Source of the DNA: Avimonas intestinalis
GTDB lineage: Bacteria > Bacillota > Clostridia > Oscillospirales > Acutalibacteraceae
Length of the DNA stretch: 64,000 nucleotides
Assembly (NCBI GenBank): GCA_904380375.1
Contig: CAJFID010000003.1
Span: forward strand, 131,403-195,402
Direction: 5' to 3'
The notes beneath the pieces were generated by a model that ran no database searches, was not told the DNA's origin, and was given only the letters and a program-made list of their open reading frames with translations. Positions 16,700-25,095 of the stretch are shown here, piece by piece. Within the stretch, counting starts at the first letter, position 1, and each line of letters starts with the position of its first letter. The position numbers and the translations under genes were made by a program.

Positions 16700-16990
16700 T
16701 TAGCAATATTCTACCAGGACGCGGGACGAATCCTCCTCCCGCAGGGCAATCACCGCGCCGCGGATCAGATAGGCGACCGGGTCGCCGGCTGGGCTCCGCT
16801 GTACGCATTCGACACGGGTCCCTTCCACAAGCCCGATATCAAGCAGCCGGCGGCGCATGCTGCCGGTGGATTTCAGCGTTTTGACTCGCGCGGTTTCCCC
16901 CTGCCGGATGTGGTTCAGGGTCAGTTCTTCCGCAGAGGCGTCTTGGCGGCTTGGAGCGTTCCGCTGTTTGGCCGGTTGCATTCTGGACAT
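16700..16990 (-). CDS. feoA: ferrous iron transport protein A
   Basis: FeoA is a small SH3-like cytosolic partner of FeoB. The 96-residue sequence has the expected core: a TLNHIRQGETARVKTL strand, then RRRLLDIGLVEGTRVECVQRSPAGDPVAYLIRGAVIALRE, ending RVLVEYC. ATG 16990 has AAGGGG about 10 bases upstream; an earlier ATG at 17017 is in frame but less well placed. It is the first gene of the feoAB operon. With feoB interrupted, only this subunit can be made intact. Confidence 0.88.
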   Translation of the reverse strand: MSRMQPAKQRNAPSRQDASAEELTLNHIRQGETARVKTLKSTGSMRRRLLDIGLVEGTRVECVQRSPAGDPVAYLIRGAVIALREEDSSRVLVEYC

Positions 16991-17429
16991 TCTGAACGAT
17001 CCCCTTATCCTAAGCATTTTGACAGATGGGGCGACAAGAGCCGGCGGGCAGGAATACGGCGGCCCTGAAGATGCAGTGGCCGCCGTCCCAAGGCCCCCTC
17101 TGCACCGGCTTATTATCAGGGTATGCGGGGCCTGCTCCGCCGGTCCCTAGAAAGTCGGGCCGGCAGATGGAGAAAACGAGGAGGGGAGGGGGGAACCCCG
17201 AACGCTGACTTACGGCCGTCCAGCGCATGAAACGGGATCCGCGCAGGCGCTTATCCGGTTCCTCTGCTATTTTCCAAGCAGGTGATCCGCCCGGGCGGAA
17301 AGACGGCGCGTCGGTAATTTATGCTATATCTTTTTGCCAAGTGGAGAGAATGTTTGCCTCCACCAGTTTTCCGCCGGCCTTCTGCAGAAAATTTTCAGGG
17401 CAAACCGCCGAAAGAGAGGGCGGGAGGGC
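16991..17429. other. non-coding stretch between feoA and the guaB promoter
   Basis: I see no convincing gene here. It should hold the feoAB promoter on the minus strand, but I could not single out good -35 and -10 boxes. Open frames crossing it lack ribosome binding sites and family motifs. Confidence 0.5.
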
Positions 17430-17459
17430 TTGCAAGGCCGGGTGGGGCTGTGCTACAAT
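17430..17459 (+). promoter_or_regulatory. guaB promoter
   Basis: TTGCAA at 17430 and TACAAT at 17454 are separated by 18 bases, about 180 bases before the guaB start. Confidence 0.6.
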
Positions 17460-17465
17460 TAAAGA

Positions 17466-17640
17466 CAATATTCTTGTCAGTTTGTCGGGAACCGTCGAAG
17501 GACCGCAGGCGGCAAAGCCTGGGTGAGGTTTCCCAAAGGAGCGCGGGGTGCCGCCTAAAGGCTCCCGGCCGCCCTTTTGGAGGGCCGGGCTTGGGGCAAA
17601 CCGCCGGCGGCAGTGTAAAGAGAAAGGACTGGTCATAATT
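17466..17640 (+). promoter_or_regulatory. structured 5' leader of guaB, class unidentified
   Basis: About 175 bases of leader hold consecutive stems: GACAA/TTGTC; GGGAAcC pairing with GGTTTCCC around an AGGC-GGCAAA-GCCT hairpin; GGAGC/GCTCC enclosing GCGG-GGTG-CCGC; and CCCGG-CC-CCC paired with GGG-CCGGG. No T-run follows the last stem, so any control would be translational. I could not match it to a purine, PRPP, guanidine, ZTP or other riboswitch consensus that I know. Confidence 0.4.
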
Positions 17641-19113
17641 ATGGTGAACAGCAACGCAGGGGAAAAATTTCTGAAAGAAGGGCTGACCTTTGACGATGTG
17701 CTGTTGATTCCGGCAAAATCCAACATTCTGCCGGCAGATATCAACGTAGCCACTCAGCTGACGAAAACCATCCGCCTGAACGTGCCGCTGATGACCGCCG
17801 CCATGGATACCGTGACCGAAGCGCGTATGGCGATCGCGATCGCCCGCGAAGGGGGGATCGGCGTCATCCATAAGAACATGGGGATTGAAGAGCAGGCGGA
17901 CCAGGTTGACCGGGTAAAGCGTTCGGAAAACGGGGTTATCGTCAACCCGTTTTACCTTTCTCCCGACCATATTGTGGCGGACGCCAACGAACTGATGGGC
18001 AAATATAAGATCTCCGGCGTCCCGATCTGCCGCGACGGCAAGCTGGTGGGCATCCTGACCAACCGCGACATGCGTTTCCTGACCGATTTTTCCCAGAAAA
18101 TCGAAGAGGTCATGACCAAGGAAAACCTGGTGACCGCCCCGGTCGGCACGACGCTGGAGCAGGCGCAGGAAATCCTGCGTCAGCACCGTATAGAGAAGCT
18201 GCCCATCGTGGACGAACAGGGCTATCTGAAGGGCCTGATCACGATTAAGGACATTGAGAAAGCGGTCAAATATCCCAATTCCGCGAGGGATAAGAACGGC
18301 CGGCTCCTCTGCACGGCGGCGATCGGCGCGACGGCGGACGTGCTCGACCGGGCTTCGGCGCTGGTCAGCGCCCAGGCGGATGCGCTGGTGCTTGATTCGG
18401 CGCACGGCCACAGCCAGAATATCCTCAACGCCGTGTCCAAGGTCAAAGCCGCTTTCCCGCAGGTTTCCCTGATCGCGGGCAACATCGCCACCGCCGAGGC
18501 GGCGGAGGCGCTGATTGACGCCGGGGCAGACGCCATCAAGGTGGGGATCGGCCCGGGTTCCATCTGCACGACCCGCGTGGTCGCGGGCATCGGCGTACCG
18601 CAGATTACGGCGGTCTACGACGCCGCCTGCGTTGCGGCAAAGCATGGCATCCCGGTTATTGCGGACGGCGGCGTGAAATATTCCGGCGACATCGTCAAGG
18701 CGATTGCCGCTGGTGCCGATGTGGTCATGATCGGGTCCCTTGTGGCTGGCTGCGAGGAGTCGCCTGGCGATTCCGAGATCTATCAGGGCCGCCAGTTCAA
18801 AGTATACCGCGGCATGGGCAGCCTGGGCGCGATGGCCCACGGCAGCCGTGACCGCTATTTCCAGGAGGGGAATAAAAAGCTGGTTCCCGAAGGGGTTGAA
18901 GGCCGCGTCCCGTACAAAGGGCTGCTGTCCGATACCGTTTATCAGCTGATCGGCGGTCTGCGTGCCGGCATGGGCTACTGCGGCTGCCCGAGCATCCCCG
19001 ATCTTCAGGAAAAGGGGCAGTTTGTGCGCATCACTGGCGCCGGGCTGAAGGAGAGCCATCCGCACGATATCCATATCACCAAGGAGGCCCCCAACTACAG
19101 CATCAGCTTATAA
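17641..19113 (+). CDS. guaB: IMP dehydrogenase
   Basis: It oxidises IMP to XMP with NAD, the committed step to GMP. The 490 residues are normal. The N-terminal FLKEGLTFDDVLLIPAKS block, two CBS domains near residues 95-205 (VPICRDGKLVGILTNRDMRF, LPIVDEQGYLKGLITIKDIEK), the catalytic loop GIGPGSICTTR with the active Cys, GGVKYSGDIVKA, and the C-terminal flap YRGMGSLGAM are all visible. The ATG at 17641 follows AGAAAGGA with a rather long spacing of about 13 bases. A promoter and structured leader precede it and a strong terminator follows, so it is transcribed alone. Confidence 0.97.
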   Translation: MVNSNAGEKFLKEGLTFDDVLLIPAKSNILPADINVATQLTKTIRLNVPLMTAAMDTVTEARMAIAIAREGGIGVIHKNMGIEEQADQVDRVKRSENGVIVNPFYLSPDHIVADANELMGKYKISGVPICRDGKLVGILTNRDMRFLTDFSQKIEEVMTKENLVTAPVGTTLEQAQEILRQHRIEKLPIVDEQGYLKGLITIKDIEKAVKYPNSARDKNGRLLCTAAIGATADVLDRASALVSAQADALVLDSAHGHSQNILNAVSKVKAAFPQVSLIAGNIATAEAAEALIDAGADAIKVGIGPGSICTTRVVAGIGVPQITAVYDAACVAAKHGIPVIADGGVKYSGDIVKAIAAGADVVMIGSLVAGCEESPGDSEIYQGRQFKVYRGMGSLGAMAHGSRDRYFQEGNKKLVPEGVEGRVPYKGLLSDTVYQLIGGLRAGMGYCGCPSIPDLQEKGQFVRITGAGLKESHPHDIHITKEAPNYSISL

Positions 19114-19136
19114 CAATCCGCCAAGCCATAAAGAGC

Positions 19137-19172
19137 CGGCCGCCCGAATTCCGGGCGGCCGATGGCTATTTT
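19137..19172 (+). terminator. intrinsic terminator after guaB
   Basis: Perfect 10-bp arms (CGGCCGCCCG at 19137-19146 and its complement at 19152-19161) flank AATTC. TATTTT follows shortly, and a longer T-run comes later. Confidence 0.85.
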
Positions 19173-19281
19173 CGCGATTTTTTCTGGTATGGAAAGCACC
19201 CACATGGCCGCGTATTCCGGCTCTATGTCGCTTGGATGATGCGCGGCCGTGCGCCTTCCCTTGGACGTCGCCGGAGCTGGC

Positions 19282-20121
19282 CTATGCCACAAAGGGCACG
19301 ATGTTTCCGCCATCCTGGAGCCCCTTTTCGTAAAACCGCTTCATCGCCTCCGGGTTGCGGGTCAGGGTATCCATACCGCAGGTGTCGTCCGGCGCGACAA
19401 TCAAAAGCCTGCCCTGTTCCTCATACCGCTTTGCCAAGGCAACCCCGTCGTTGTACCTTGCCGCCCGCTGCTCAAGCTGGGCGGCGGCAAGGGGGTACTT
19501 TTTGCGGATCCCCGCCGCCAGTTTCCGGTCCTTATCCGGTGTGCGGACAAAGTCTCTGGGCTTGGTGAGGATCAACACCACCCTATCGCATCCCATGGAA
19601 AAAGCCTTCTCAATGGGCACCGGGTCGCTGAGCGCCCCGTCGTAATAAGGGACGCCGCCGATAAGGTAAGGGTGGCACACGAAGGGGATGGAACAGGACG
19701 CCTTTATCACATCGTAATTGTTCTGCGCAATATCCTTCTTATCAAAATACTGGGCTTGCCCTGTTTCGGCATTGGTTGCCACCGCGATAAACGGCGCGGG
19801 ATTTGCCGCCAGCGCCTCGTAATCGAGAGGGTTTTCCCCATCGTCGTTGCTGAGCACCCCGTACACATAATCCATATCAATGTAGCTTTTCTTAAACAAA
19901 AAGTTGCGGAGGCTCATGTATTCCTTTCGGCCGGAATATTCCGTGTAAAACTGATAATTACGGCCCTTTTGTCCGGCCAGATAGGAAGATATATTGGCGC
20001 TGCCGGCGGATACACCCACGCCGGCGTCGAAACGGATCCCCTCCTCCAGGCAGCGGTCCAGGACACCGGTGGCATAAATCCCACGGAGTCCTCCGCCGAC
20101 GTCTACAACGGCCGTTTTCAT
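19282..20121 (-). CDS. patatin-like phospholipase (RssA/YjjU type)
   Basis: This predicted cytosolic lipid acyl hydrolase has 279 residues. The oxyanion-hole glycines VGGGLRGIYATGVL are followed by the nucleophile elbow GVSAGS, and the catalytic Asp is in YYDGALSDPVP. Residues after about 190 form the C-terminal tail seen in bacterial YjjU-like patatins. The substrate is unknown. It lies 28 bases downstream of ftsH on the same strand and may be read from the ftsH transcript. No obvious terminator separates them. Confidence 0.9.
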   Translation of the reverse strand: MKTAVVDVGGGLRGIYATGVLDRCLEEGIRFDAGVGVSAGSANISSYLAGQKGRNYQFYTEYSGRKEYMSLRNFLFKKSYIDMDYVYGVLSNDDGENPLDYEALAANPAPFIAVATNAETGQAQYFDKKDIAQNNYDVIKASCSIPFVCHPYLIGGVPYYDGALSDPVPIEKAFSMGCDRVVLILTKPRDFVRTPDKDRKLAAGIRKKYPLAAAQLEQRAARYNDGVALAKRYEEQGRLLIVAPDDTCGMDTLTRNPEAMKRFYEKGLQDGGNIVPFVA

Positions 20122-20149
20122 ATTTGCTTGCTCCTTTGCTTTGCAAAAT

Positions 20150-21967
20150 TTACGCGTTTAAGATCGACATAAATTCCTCGCCGGTGATGGTTTCCTTTTC
20201 ATACAGGTACTTGGCCAGCTCGTCCAGCTTCTGCCGGTTTTCCGTCAAGATCTGCCGGGCCTTTTCGTGCTGCTTCTTCACCAGCGCCACCACCTGCCGG
20301 TCAATCTGGGTCTGTGTTTCCGCCGAGCAGGCCAGGGAGGCGTCCCCGCCCAGGTACTGGTTGGTGACGGTCTCCATCGCAACCATATCGAACTCCTCGC
20401 TCATACCGTAGCGAGTGATCATGGCGCGGGAGAGCCTGGTGGCCTGCTCAATATCGTTGGATGCGCCGGTGGTAACCGAGCCGAACACCACTTCCTCGGC
20501 CGCCCGGCCGCCGGTCAGGGTGGCCACTTTATTCTCGATTTCTTCCTGGCTCATCAGGTAGTGTTCGCCCTCTTCTACCTGCATGGTATAGCCCAGGGCG
20601 CCGGAGGTGCGGGGGACGATGGTAATCTTCTGCACCGGGGCGGAATGGCTCTGCATGGCGGCCACCAAAGCATGGCCGATTTCGTGATAAGCCACAATCT
20701 TTTTCTCGCTGTCGGTCAGGATGGCGTTTTTCTTCTGGTAGCCGGCGATGACCACCTCAATGCTCTCCTCCAAATCCGCCTGCATCACCGATTTCCGGCC
20801 GTCCCGCACGGCGCGCAGCGCCGCCTCGTTGATGATGTTGGCCAGCTCGGCCCCCGATGCGCCGGAGGCCATCCGGGCGATTTTGCTGAAATCCACGTCC
20901 GGCCCCACCTTGATTTTCTTGGCGTGGACCTTCAGGATTTCTTCCCGTCCCTTCAGATCGGGGAGCTCTACCGGGATCCGGCGGTCAAATCGGCCGGGCC
21001 TCGTCAGGGCGGGGTCAAGGGATTCGGGGCGGTTGGTGGCGGCCAGAAGGATGACGCCGCTGTTCTCTTCAAAGCCGTCCATTTCGGTCAGCAGCTGGTT
21101 CAGGGTCTGCTCCCGCTCGTCGTTGCCGCCCAGCTGCCCGTCCCGCTTTTTGCCGATGGCGTCGATCTCGTCAATAAAGACGATGCAGGGTGCCTTTTCC
21201 TTGGCCTGCTTGAACAGGTCGCGGACCTTGGCCGCGCCCATGCCCACAAACATCTCGACAAATTCCGACCCCGACATAGAGAAGAAGGGGACGTTGGCCT
21301 CGCCGGCCACCGCCTTGGCCAGCATGGTTTTGCCGGTACCGGGAGGGCCCACCAGCAGGAGGCCCTTGGGCATGGCGGCGCCCACCTCCTTGTATTTGCC
21401 TGGGTTGTGCAGGTAATCCACGATTTCCGTCAAACTTTCCTTGGCCTCGTCCTCGCCGGCGACATCGGCGAATTTAATGCCTTCCGAGGATTTTACATAG
21501 ACCTTGGCGTTGCTTTTTCCCATACCAAAGGCCATGGAATTAGGGCCGCCTGCGTTTTTCAGCATCCGCTTGTACATCAGCTGTCCGATGATAACGAAGA
21601 TGGCGATGGGCAGCACCCAGGTCAGCAGAAAGCTCAGCAAGGGAGACATCTGCTCAATAATCTCCCCGGAAAACTCCGCCCCGGAATCCGCCAGACGTTG
21701 GGTGAGATCGGGGTCGGGCATCATGCCGGTTTTATAGACGGCGGTATTGTCCTTGTTGGTAAACAGGATTTGGTTCTCCTGCTGCTGCACCTCTACCTGG
21801 CCCAGCTCCTTGTTCTCCGCCATCTCAATAAAGGTGCCGTAATCCACCTGCTGTACCTGCCGCTGCGTCAGCCAGGGCATGGCGAGGAAGTTGAACAGCA
21901 TCAGGACCAGCAGCACGATGACATAGTAGTAAATGAGTGGTTTCTTGGGCTTTTTGACTTCATTCAT
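20150..21967 (-). CDS. ftsH: ATP-dependent zinc metalloprotease FtsH
   Basis: FtsH degrades misfolded membrane proteins and regulatory proteins. Its 605 residues show two N-terminal membrane segments (near residues 10-30 and 108-128) around an extracytoplasmic domain. An AAA domain follows with Walker A GPPGTGKT, Walker B VFIDEIDAIGKKRD and the second region of homology NRPESLDPALTRPGRFDR, then the peptidase domain with zinc motif HEIGH. ATG 21967 follows AGGAGGAAG. It overlaps the preceding small gene by 8 bases, so translation is probably coupled. It is the last of three overlapping genes. Confidence 0.97.
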   Translation of the reverse strand: MNEVKKPKKPLIYYYVIVLLVLMLFNFLAMPWLTQRQVQQVDYGTFIEMAENKELGQVEVQQQENQILFTNKDNTAVYKTGMMPDPDLTQRLADSGAEFSGEIIEQMSPLLSFLLTWVLPIAIFVIIGQLMYKRMLKNAGGPNSMAFGMGKSNAKVYVKSSEGIKFADVAGEDEAKESLTEIVDYLHNPGKYKEVGAAMPKGLLLVGPPGTGKTMLAKAVAGEANVPFFSMSGSEFVEMFVGMGAAKVRDLFKQAKEKAPCIVFIDEIDAIGKKRDGQLGGNDEREQTLNQLLTEMDGFEENSGVILLAATNRPESLDPALTRPGRFDRRIPVELPDLKGREEILKVHAKKIKVGPDVDFSKIARMASGASGAELANIINEAALRAVRDGRKSVMQADLEESIEVVIAGYQKKNAILTDSEKKIVAYHEIGHALVAAMQSHSAPVQKITIVPRTSGALGYTMQVEEGEHYLMSQEEIENKVATLTGGRAAEEVVFGSVTTGASNDIEQATRLSRAMITRYGMSEEFDMVAMETVTNQYLGGDASLACSAETQTQIDRQVVALVKKQHEKARQILTENRQKLDELAKYLYEKETITGEEFMSILNA

Positions 21968-22139
21968 CGTGAACTTCCTCCTCCGTCATACCGGCCGCCT
22001 CCGCAGTCATATCCTCCATCGTCTGCTTCGTATCCGCTTTTTTCTTCTTTCGGCCGAAAAGGGCCATCGCTGCGGCAAACCCGGCTAAAAACCCGGCGCC
22101 GATACATACAGCGGCTGCGATCCAATTATTTTTCTTCAT
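21960..22139 (-). CDS. 59-residue single-pass membrane protein, upstream of ftsH
   Basis: The frame begins MKKNNWIAAAVCIGAGFLAG and has one membrane span followed by a positive cluster (GRKKKK) and an acidic tail (TAEAAGMTEEEVHDE). ATG 22139 has AGGAGG upstream. It overlaps the preceding gene by 14 bases and ftsH by 8, which argues that it is real and translated as part of the operon. I do not know a family for it. Small membrane proteins can be FtsH adaptors or substrates; here that is only a possibility from position. Confidence 0.75.
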   Translation of the reverse strand: MKKNNWIAAAVCIGAGFLAGFAAAMALFGRKKKKADTKQTMEDMTAEAAGMTEEEVHDE

Positions 22140-22584
22140 CCTTTGTTTCCTCCTTTTGCTTTTCCGCGCTCATTTGCAGATCGATGGCCTTCAACGCCGC
22201 AATCAGCGCATAGCGCGTGGACTGGACGGCAAAATCAATCGCGTATTCCGCATAAAGAGCGGCCGCCTCGGCCTTGTCGTCCGACGAGGTGCTGACCTCG
22301 CTGTGCAGATAGCCCGGAAGCTTCTGCTCAAGGATTTTTCCCACCGTCCGGCAATACTCCAGCTGGGCGTTGGACAGCGCCGTGATAGCGGGGGAACGGC
22401 TGCCCTCTACATTCTTTTGCAGCAGAAGCTCGCTTTCTTTATATTCGTCCATCGCTTTCTCAAGCTCCTGCCGGATCCTCGCATGATCCTCCTGCTGACA
22501 GAGCCGGAGCCGGCTTTGCATCCGCCCGTACTGCTGTTCCAGCTCGTACAGCTTAATCGCGAACATTTCTTGACCCAGTTTCAT
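22126..22584 (-). CDS. uncharacterised helical protein, first gene of the ftsH operon
   Basis: I do not recognise a family. The 152 residues are strongly charged and helical, with a coiled-coil-like N-terminal half (ELEQQYGRMQSRLRLC to RIRQELEKAMDEYKESELLLQ) and a second helical part with ALYAEYAIDFAVQSTRYALIAALKAID. No signal peptide or membrane span is seen. It starts at ATG 22584 (MKLGQEMFAIKLYELE) and ends inside the next small gene, forming a three-gene unit with ftsH. Confidence 0.75.
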   Translation of the reverse strand: MKLGQEMFAIKLYELEQQYGRMQSRLRLCQQEDHARIRQELEKAMDEYKESELLLQKNVEGSRSPAITALSNAQLEYCRTVGKILEQKLPGYLHSEVSTSSDDKAEAAALYAEYAIDFAVQSTRYALIAALKAIDLQMSAEKQKEETKDEEK

Positions 22585-22900
22585 TTTGAGGTTCCTCCCT
22601 TGTGGCGAAATCCTATTCCCGTTATACTAGCCGCGTTTGGAATATGCCACTGGCAGTTTTTTGAATCTGTATAGACATAATCCCCTAAATGTAAAAAAGG
22701 CTTACATTTCGGCATCTTTGTAATGACATAAAATGAAAATTGCCAGTGTTTTGCCCACGTCCCATCTGCTATCTTAGGGATAGGTTCCGGCGGAGTGCTA
22801 ACAGCCGCTATACGGCATCCGCTTCGGGCAGCGCCGCTGGAAATTATCCTGTGCATACCATGGACGCATATACCTATCTGCATTTCAGGGAGGCTTTGTT
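22585..22900. promoter_or_regulatory. divergent intergenic region with long inverted repeat
   Basis: This AT-richer stretch lies between the ftsH operon and the HdeD-like gene. On the minus strand TTTACA (22690-22695) and TATACA (22668-22673) are 16 bases apart, a weak candidate promoter for the ftsH operon. CACTGGCAGTTTT at 22648-22660 is repeated inverted, with one mismatch, at 22736-22748. A small hairpin AATGTAA/TTACATT lies between them. No gene is seen. Confidence 0.45.
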
Positions 22901-23443
22901 ATGAAAAGGAGATCGGCTTTTGGCTGGGGGGAATTGGCGATCGGCTTCATTCTCCTCGTTCTAGGCATCTTTACGTTCGCCCGCCCGTCGAGCGCTTTGA
23001 CAGGGATCGTCTTTGTCTATGGGATTTTGGCGGTGGTGACCGGCATTGCCGATATCGTATTTTACGCCAAAGTGGAGCAGCATGCCGGCTTTGGCCCGGC
23101 CATATCCCTTGTGACGGGGATCCTAAGCCTACTTGCAGGCATTGCGCTGTTGTTCAATCCGGGCGCCGGCAAATGGGCGATGGTGGTCCTTTTCCCACTT
23201 TGGTTTATCGCGCACTGTATTTCCCGTTTGACCCATCTTCCGACTATCCGCCTGACGGCAGGGACGGGGTATTACTATTTCACATTGGTTGTCAATATCC
23301 TGGGGCTGCTGCTCGGCTTTGTTATGATTTTTAATCCGCTGCTTTCCTTCTTCTCCGTCAGCTATGTTATCGGCGGTTATTTGATTCTGATAGGGCTTGA
23401 CCATCTGGTATTGGGGGTGAGCAACGTTGGAACGCCTAGGTAA
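22901..23443 (+). CDS. HdeD-like membrane protein (DUF308)
   Basis: The 180 residues form about six membrane segments with DUF308 repeats: GELAIGFILLVLGIFTFARPSSAL, VYGILAVVTGIADIV, VTGILSLLAGIALLFNP and, later, GLLLGFVMIFNPLLSFFSVSYVIGGYLILIGLDHL. HdeD-family proteins are linked to acid resistance in enteric bacteria, but the function in Firmicutes is not established. It is followed after 13 bases by the glycosyltransferase gene, so the two are probably co-transcribed. Confidence 0.85.
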   Translation: MKRRSAFGWGELAIGFILLVLGIFTFARPSSALTGIVFVYGILAVVTGIADIVFYAKVEQHAGFGPAISLVTGILSLLAGIALLFNPGAGKWAMVVLFPLWFIAHCISRLTHLPTIRLTAGTGYYYFTLVVNILGLLLGFVMIFNPLLSFFSVSYVIGGYLILIGLDHLVLGVSNVGTPR

Positions 23444-23456
23444 GGGAGGGAAAGAC

Positions 23457-24275
23457 ATGCTACGGCTATTGGTTACCTTAGACCAGAACTACCTGCCCCA
23501 GCTCCAGGTGCTGCTGACATCGGTGGCGGTCAACAATCCGGGCGAGAATGTGGAAGTCTATCTGATGCACAGCGGCATCCCGACGGAAGGGCTGGAAAAG
23601 GTGGGCAGGCAGTGCCGCGCCGCCGGATACACGCTGTTTCCTGTCCGGGTGGATCCTGCCTTTTTCCAAGACGCCCCGGTAACCAAGCGGTATCCTCAAG
23701 AGATGTATTACCGTCTGCTTGCGCCGCATCTGCTGCCGGAAAATCTGCACCGGATCTTGTATCTTGACCCCGACATCCTGGTCATCAATCCCCTGCGCCC
23801 CCTCTGGGAAATAGACTTGCAGGGCAAGCTTTTCGCCGCCGCGGCCCATACGGGCATGACGGATATTGCGAACAGCGTCAACCGCCTGCGCCTGGGGACC
23901 GACAGCGACTATTACAATTCCGGCGTGCTGCTGATGGATCTTGATGCCGGCAGGAAAGAGATCGTGCCGCAGGAGGTCTTTGCCTTCTCGGCGGAGCATA
24001 GGGCCAGCCTGCTCCTGCCGGATCAGGATATCCTCAACGCCATGTACAGCGGGAGGGTGCTGCCGCTGGACGATGCCGTCTGGAACTACGATGCCCGCAA
24101 TTACAACAGCTACCTGCTGCGCAGTTCCGGGAAAGCGGATACGGACTGGGTGATATCCAACACGGCCATCCTCCATTTCTGCGGCCGTGCCAAGCCCTGG
24201 AAGCCGGGTTATCCGTATCGCTTCGGCATCCTGTATAAGCACTATGCCCGGCTGACCCAGAGAGGAAACCCGTAG
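23457..24275 (+). CDS. glycosyltransferase family 8 protein
   Basis: The 272-residue retaining glycosyltransferase would transfer a sugar from a UDP- or other nucleotide-sugar donor. It begins with MLRLLVTLDQNYLPQLQVLLTSV, the usual GT8 opening. It has the metal-binding DxD motif in YLDPDILVINPL, then YYNSGVLLMDL and a final AILHFCGRAKPWKPG block with the conserved HF.G..KPW pattern. ATG 23457 has AGGGAGG just upstream. The acceptor is unknown; cell-surface polysaccharide is likely. A strong palindromic terminator follows at 24407. Confidence 0.9.
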   Translation: MLRLLVTLDQNYLPQLQVLLTSVAVNNPGENVEVYLMHSGIPTEGLEKVGRQCRAAGYTLFPVRVDPAFFQDAPVTKRYPQEMYYRLLAPHLLPENLHRILYLDPDILVINPLRPLWEIDLQGKLFAAAAHTGMTDIANSVNRLRLGTDSDYYNSGVLLMDLDAGRKEIVPQEVFAFSAEHRASLLLPDQDILNAMYSGRVLPLDDAVWNYDARNYNSYLLRSSGKADTDWVISNTAILHFCGRAKPWKPGYPYRFGILYKHYARLTQRGNP

Positions 24276-24406
24276 CTTTCTGCCCGGCGGCAGGCTTTCC
24301 TGCAGGAGAAATTTGCCTTAATGAGGCGCAGGAGCTTTGGGTCTGCCCATCCCGAATGAACGGGTCGCTGCATCGGGGCCGCAAGAGCGCGGGGATGTAC
24401 ATAGGG

Positions 24407-24456
24407 AAGGGGACAAAACAAGACGCAAGCCGGCTTGCGTCTTGTTTTGTCCCCTT
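24407..24456. terminator. 50-bp perfect palindrome, bidirectional terminator
   Basis: Two 25-base arms meet without a loop at 24431/24432. The outer part is AAGGGGACAAAACAAGACGC. The plus strand continues in T-rich sequence, which fits termination of the glycosyltransferase transcript and possibly of the convergent tetR one. Confidence 0.8.
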
Positions 24457-24555
24457 TTTCCGTTTTTGTCGCTTCTCAGGCCGCCAGGGTTCCTTTATCC
24501 AACCGTGCAAGAGGCCGGCAGGCGATAAAAAAGCAACGCGCCGTTTTGCGGAGCG

Positions 24556-25095
24556 TTACGAAGCGGAACTGTCCCTGCTTTTAGGAAGAAGGCGGCAAAT
24601 CTGTTCCGCCAGCTTTTTGGTGTCAACCCGCTCCTGGCTGCAGTATTTGAACAGCAGCCCGGCGATGCCGAAGGACCAGAAATCCAGTGCGATCTCCATG
24701 TCCGAATATTTCAGCGACAGACTAGGCGCCCTGTTTCGGGCCAGTTCCTCCAGATAGGTGCGTGTCGCTTGTACAAAAAGCCTTTCAATCTGCCCGCGTT
24801 TTTGGGAGTCCATCAGCTTTCGCACCAATTCATGGTTTTCCGCGACCGACGAAACAAAGACGTTCAGCGCATCTACAGGGGTTTGCGCCTCCAGGCTGCG
24901 GGAAAGCATATCCTTCGTCGCCTGTTTGATTGACCATTCGACGACGTCCATAATATCCTGAAAGTGGTAGTAAAATGTCTGTCGGGAAATGTTGCAAGCG
25001 GCAATCAGGGCTTTCACCGTTATCTTATCAATACCCGTTTTCTTGGCCATGGACGCAAAGGTGCTGGCAATCACGCTTTTCATATCTACCGGCAT
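24556..25095 (-). CDS. TetR/AcrR family transcriptional regulator
   Basis: The 179-residue regulator has an N-terminal helix-turn-helix of the TetR type: IASTFASMAKKTGIDKITVKALIAACNISRQTFYYHFQDIMDVV. A C-terminal all-helical ligand domain follows (about residues 60-175), with the EIALDFWSFGIAGLLFKY segment typical of a TetR C-terminal subfamily (TetR_C_33 or DUF-like). ATG 25095 has AAGGAGGGG upstream; an open frame reaching 25707 is not used. Its neighbours, purF and a GT8 gene, are not obvious targets, so its regulon is unknown. Confidence 0.88.
   Translation of the reverse strand: MPVDMKSVIASTFASMAKKTGIDKITVKALIAACNISRQTFYYHFQDIMDVVEWSIKQATKDMLSRSLEAQTPVDALNVFVSSVAENHELVRKLMDSQKRGQIERLFVQATRTYLEELARNRAPSLSLKYSDMEIALDFWSFGIAGLLFKYCSQERVDTKKLAEQICRLLPKSRDSSAS

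Noticed and set aside
17466..17640. Known riboswitch class in the guaB leader
   Set aside because: I compared the visible motifs with purine, ZTP, guanidine/PRPP, c-di-GMP, SAM and T-box consensus sequences from memory and found no convincing match.
20267..22213. 648-codon open frame antisense to ftsH
   Set aside because: It is a shadow of ftsH and the small genes upstream, rich in His and Gly, with no domain.
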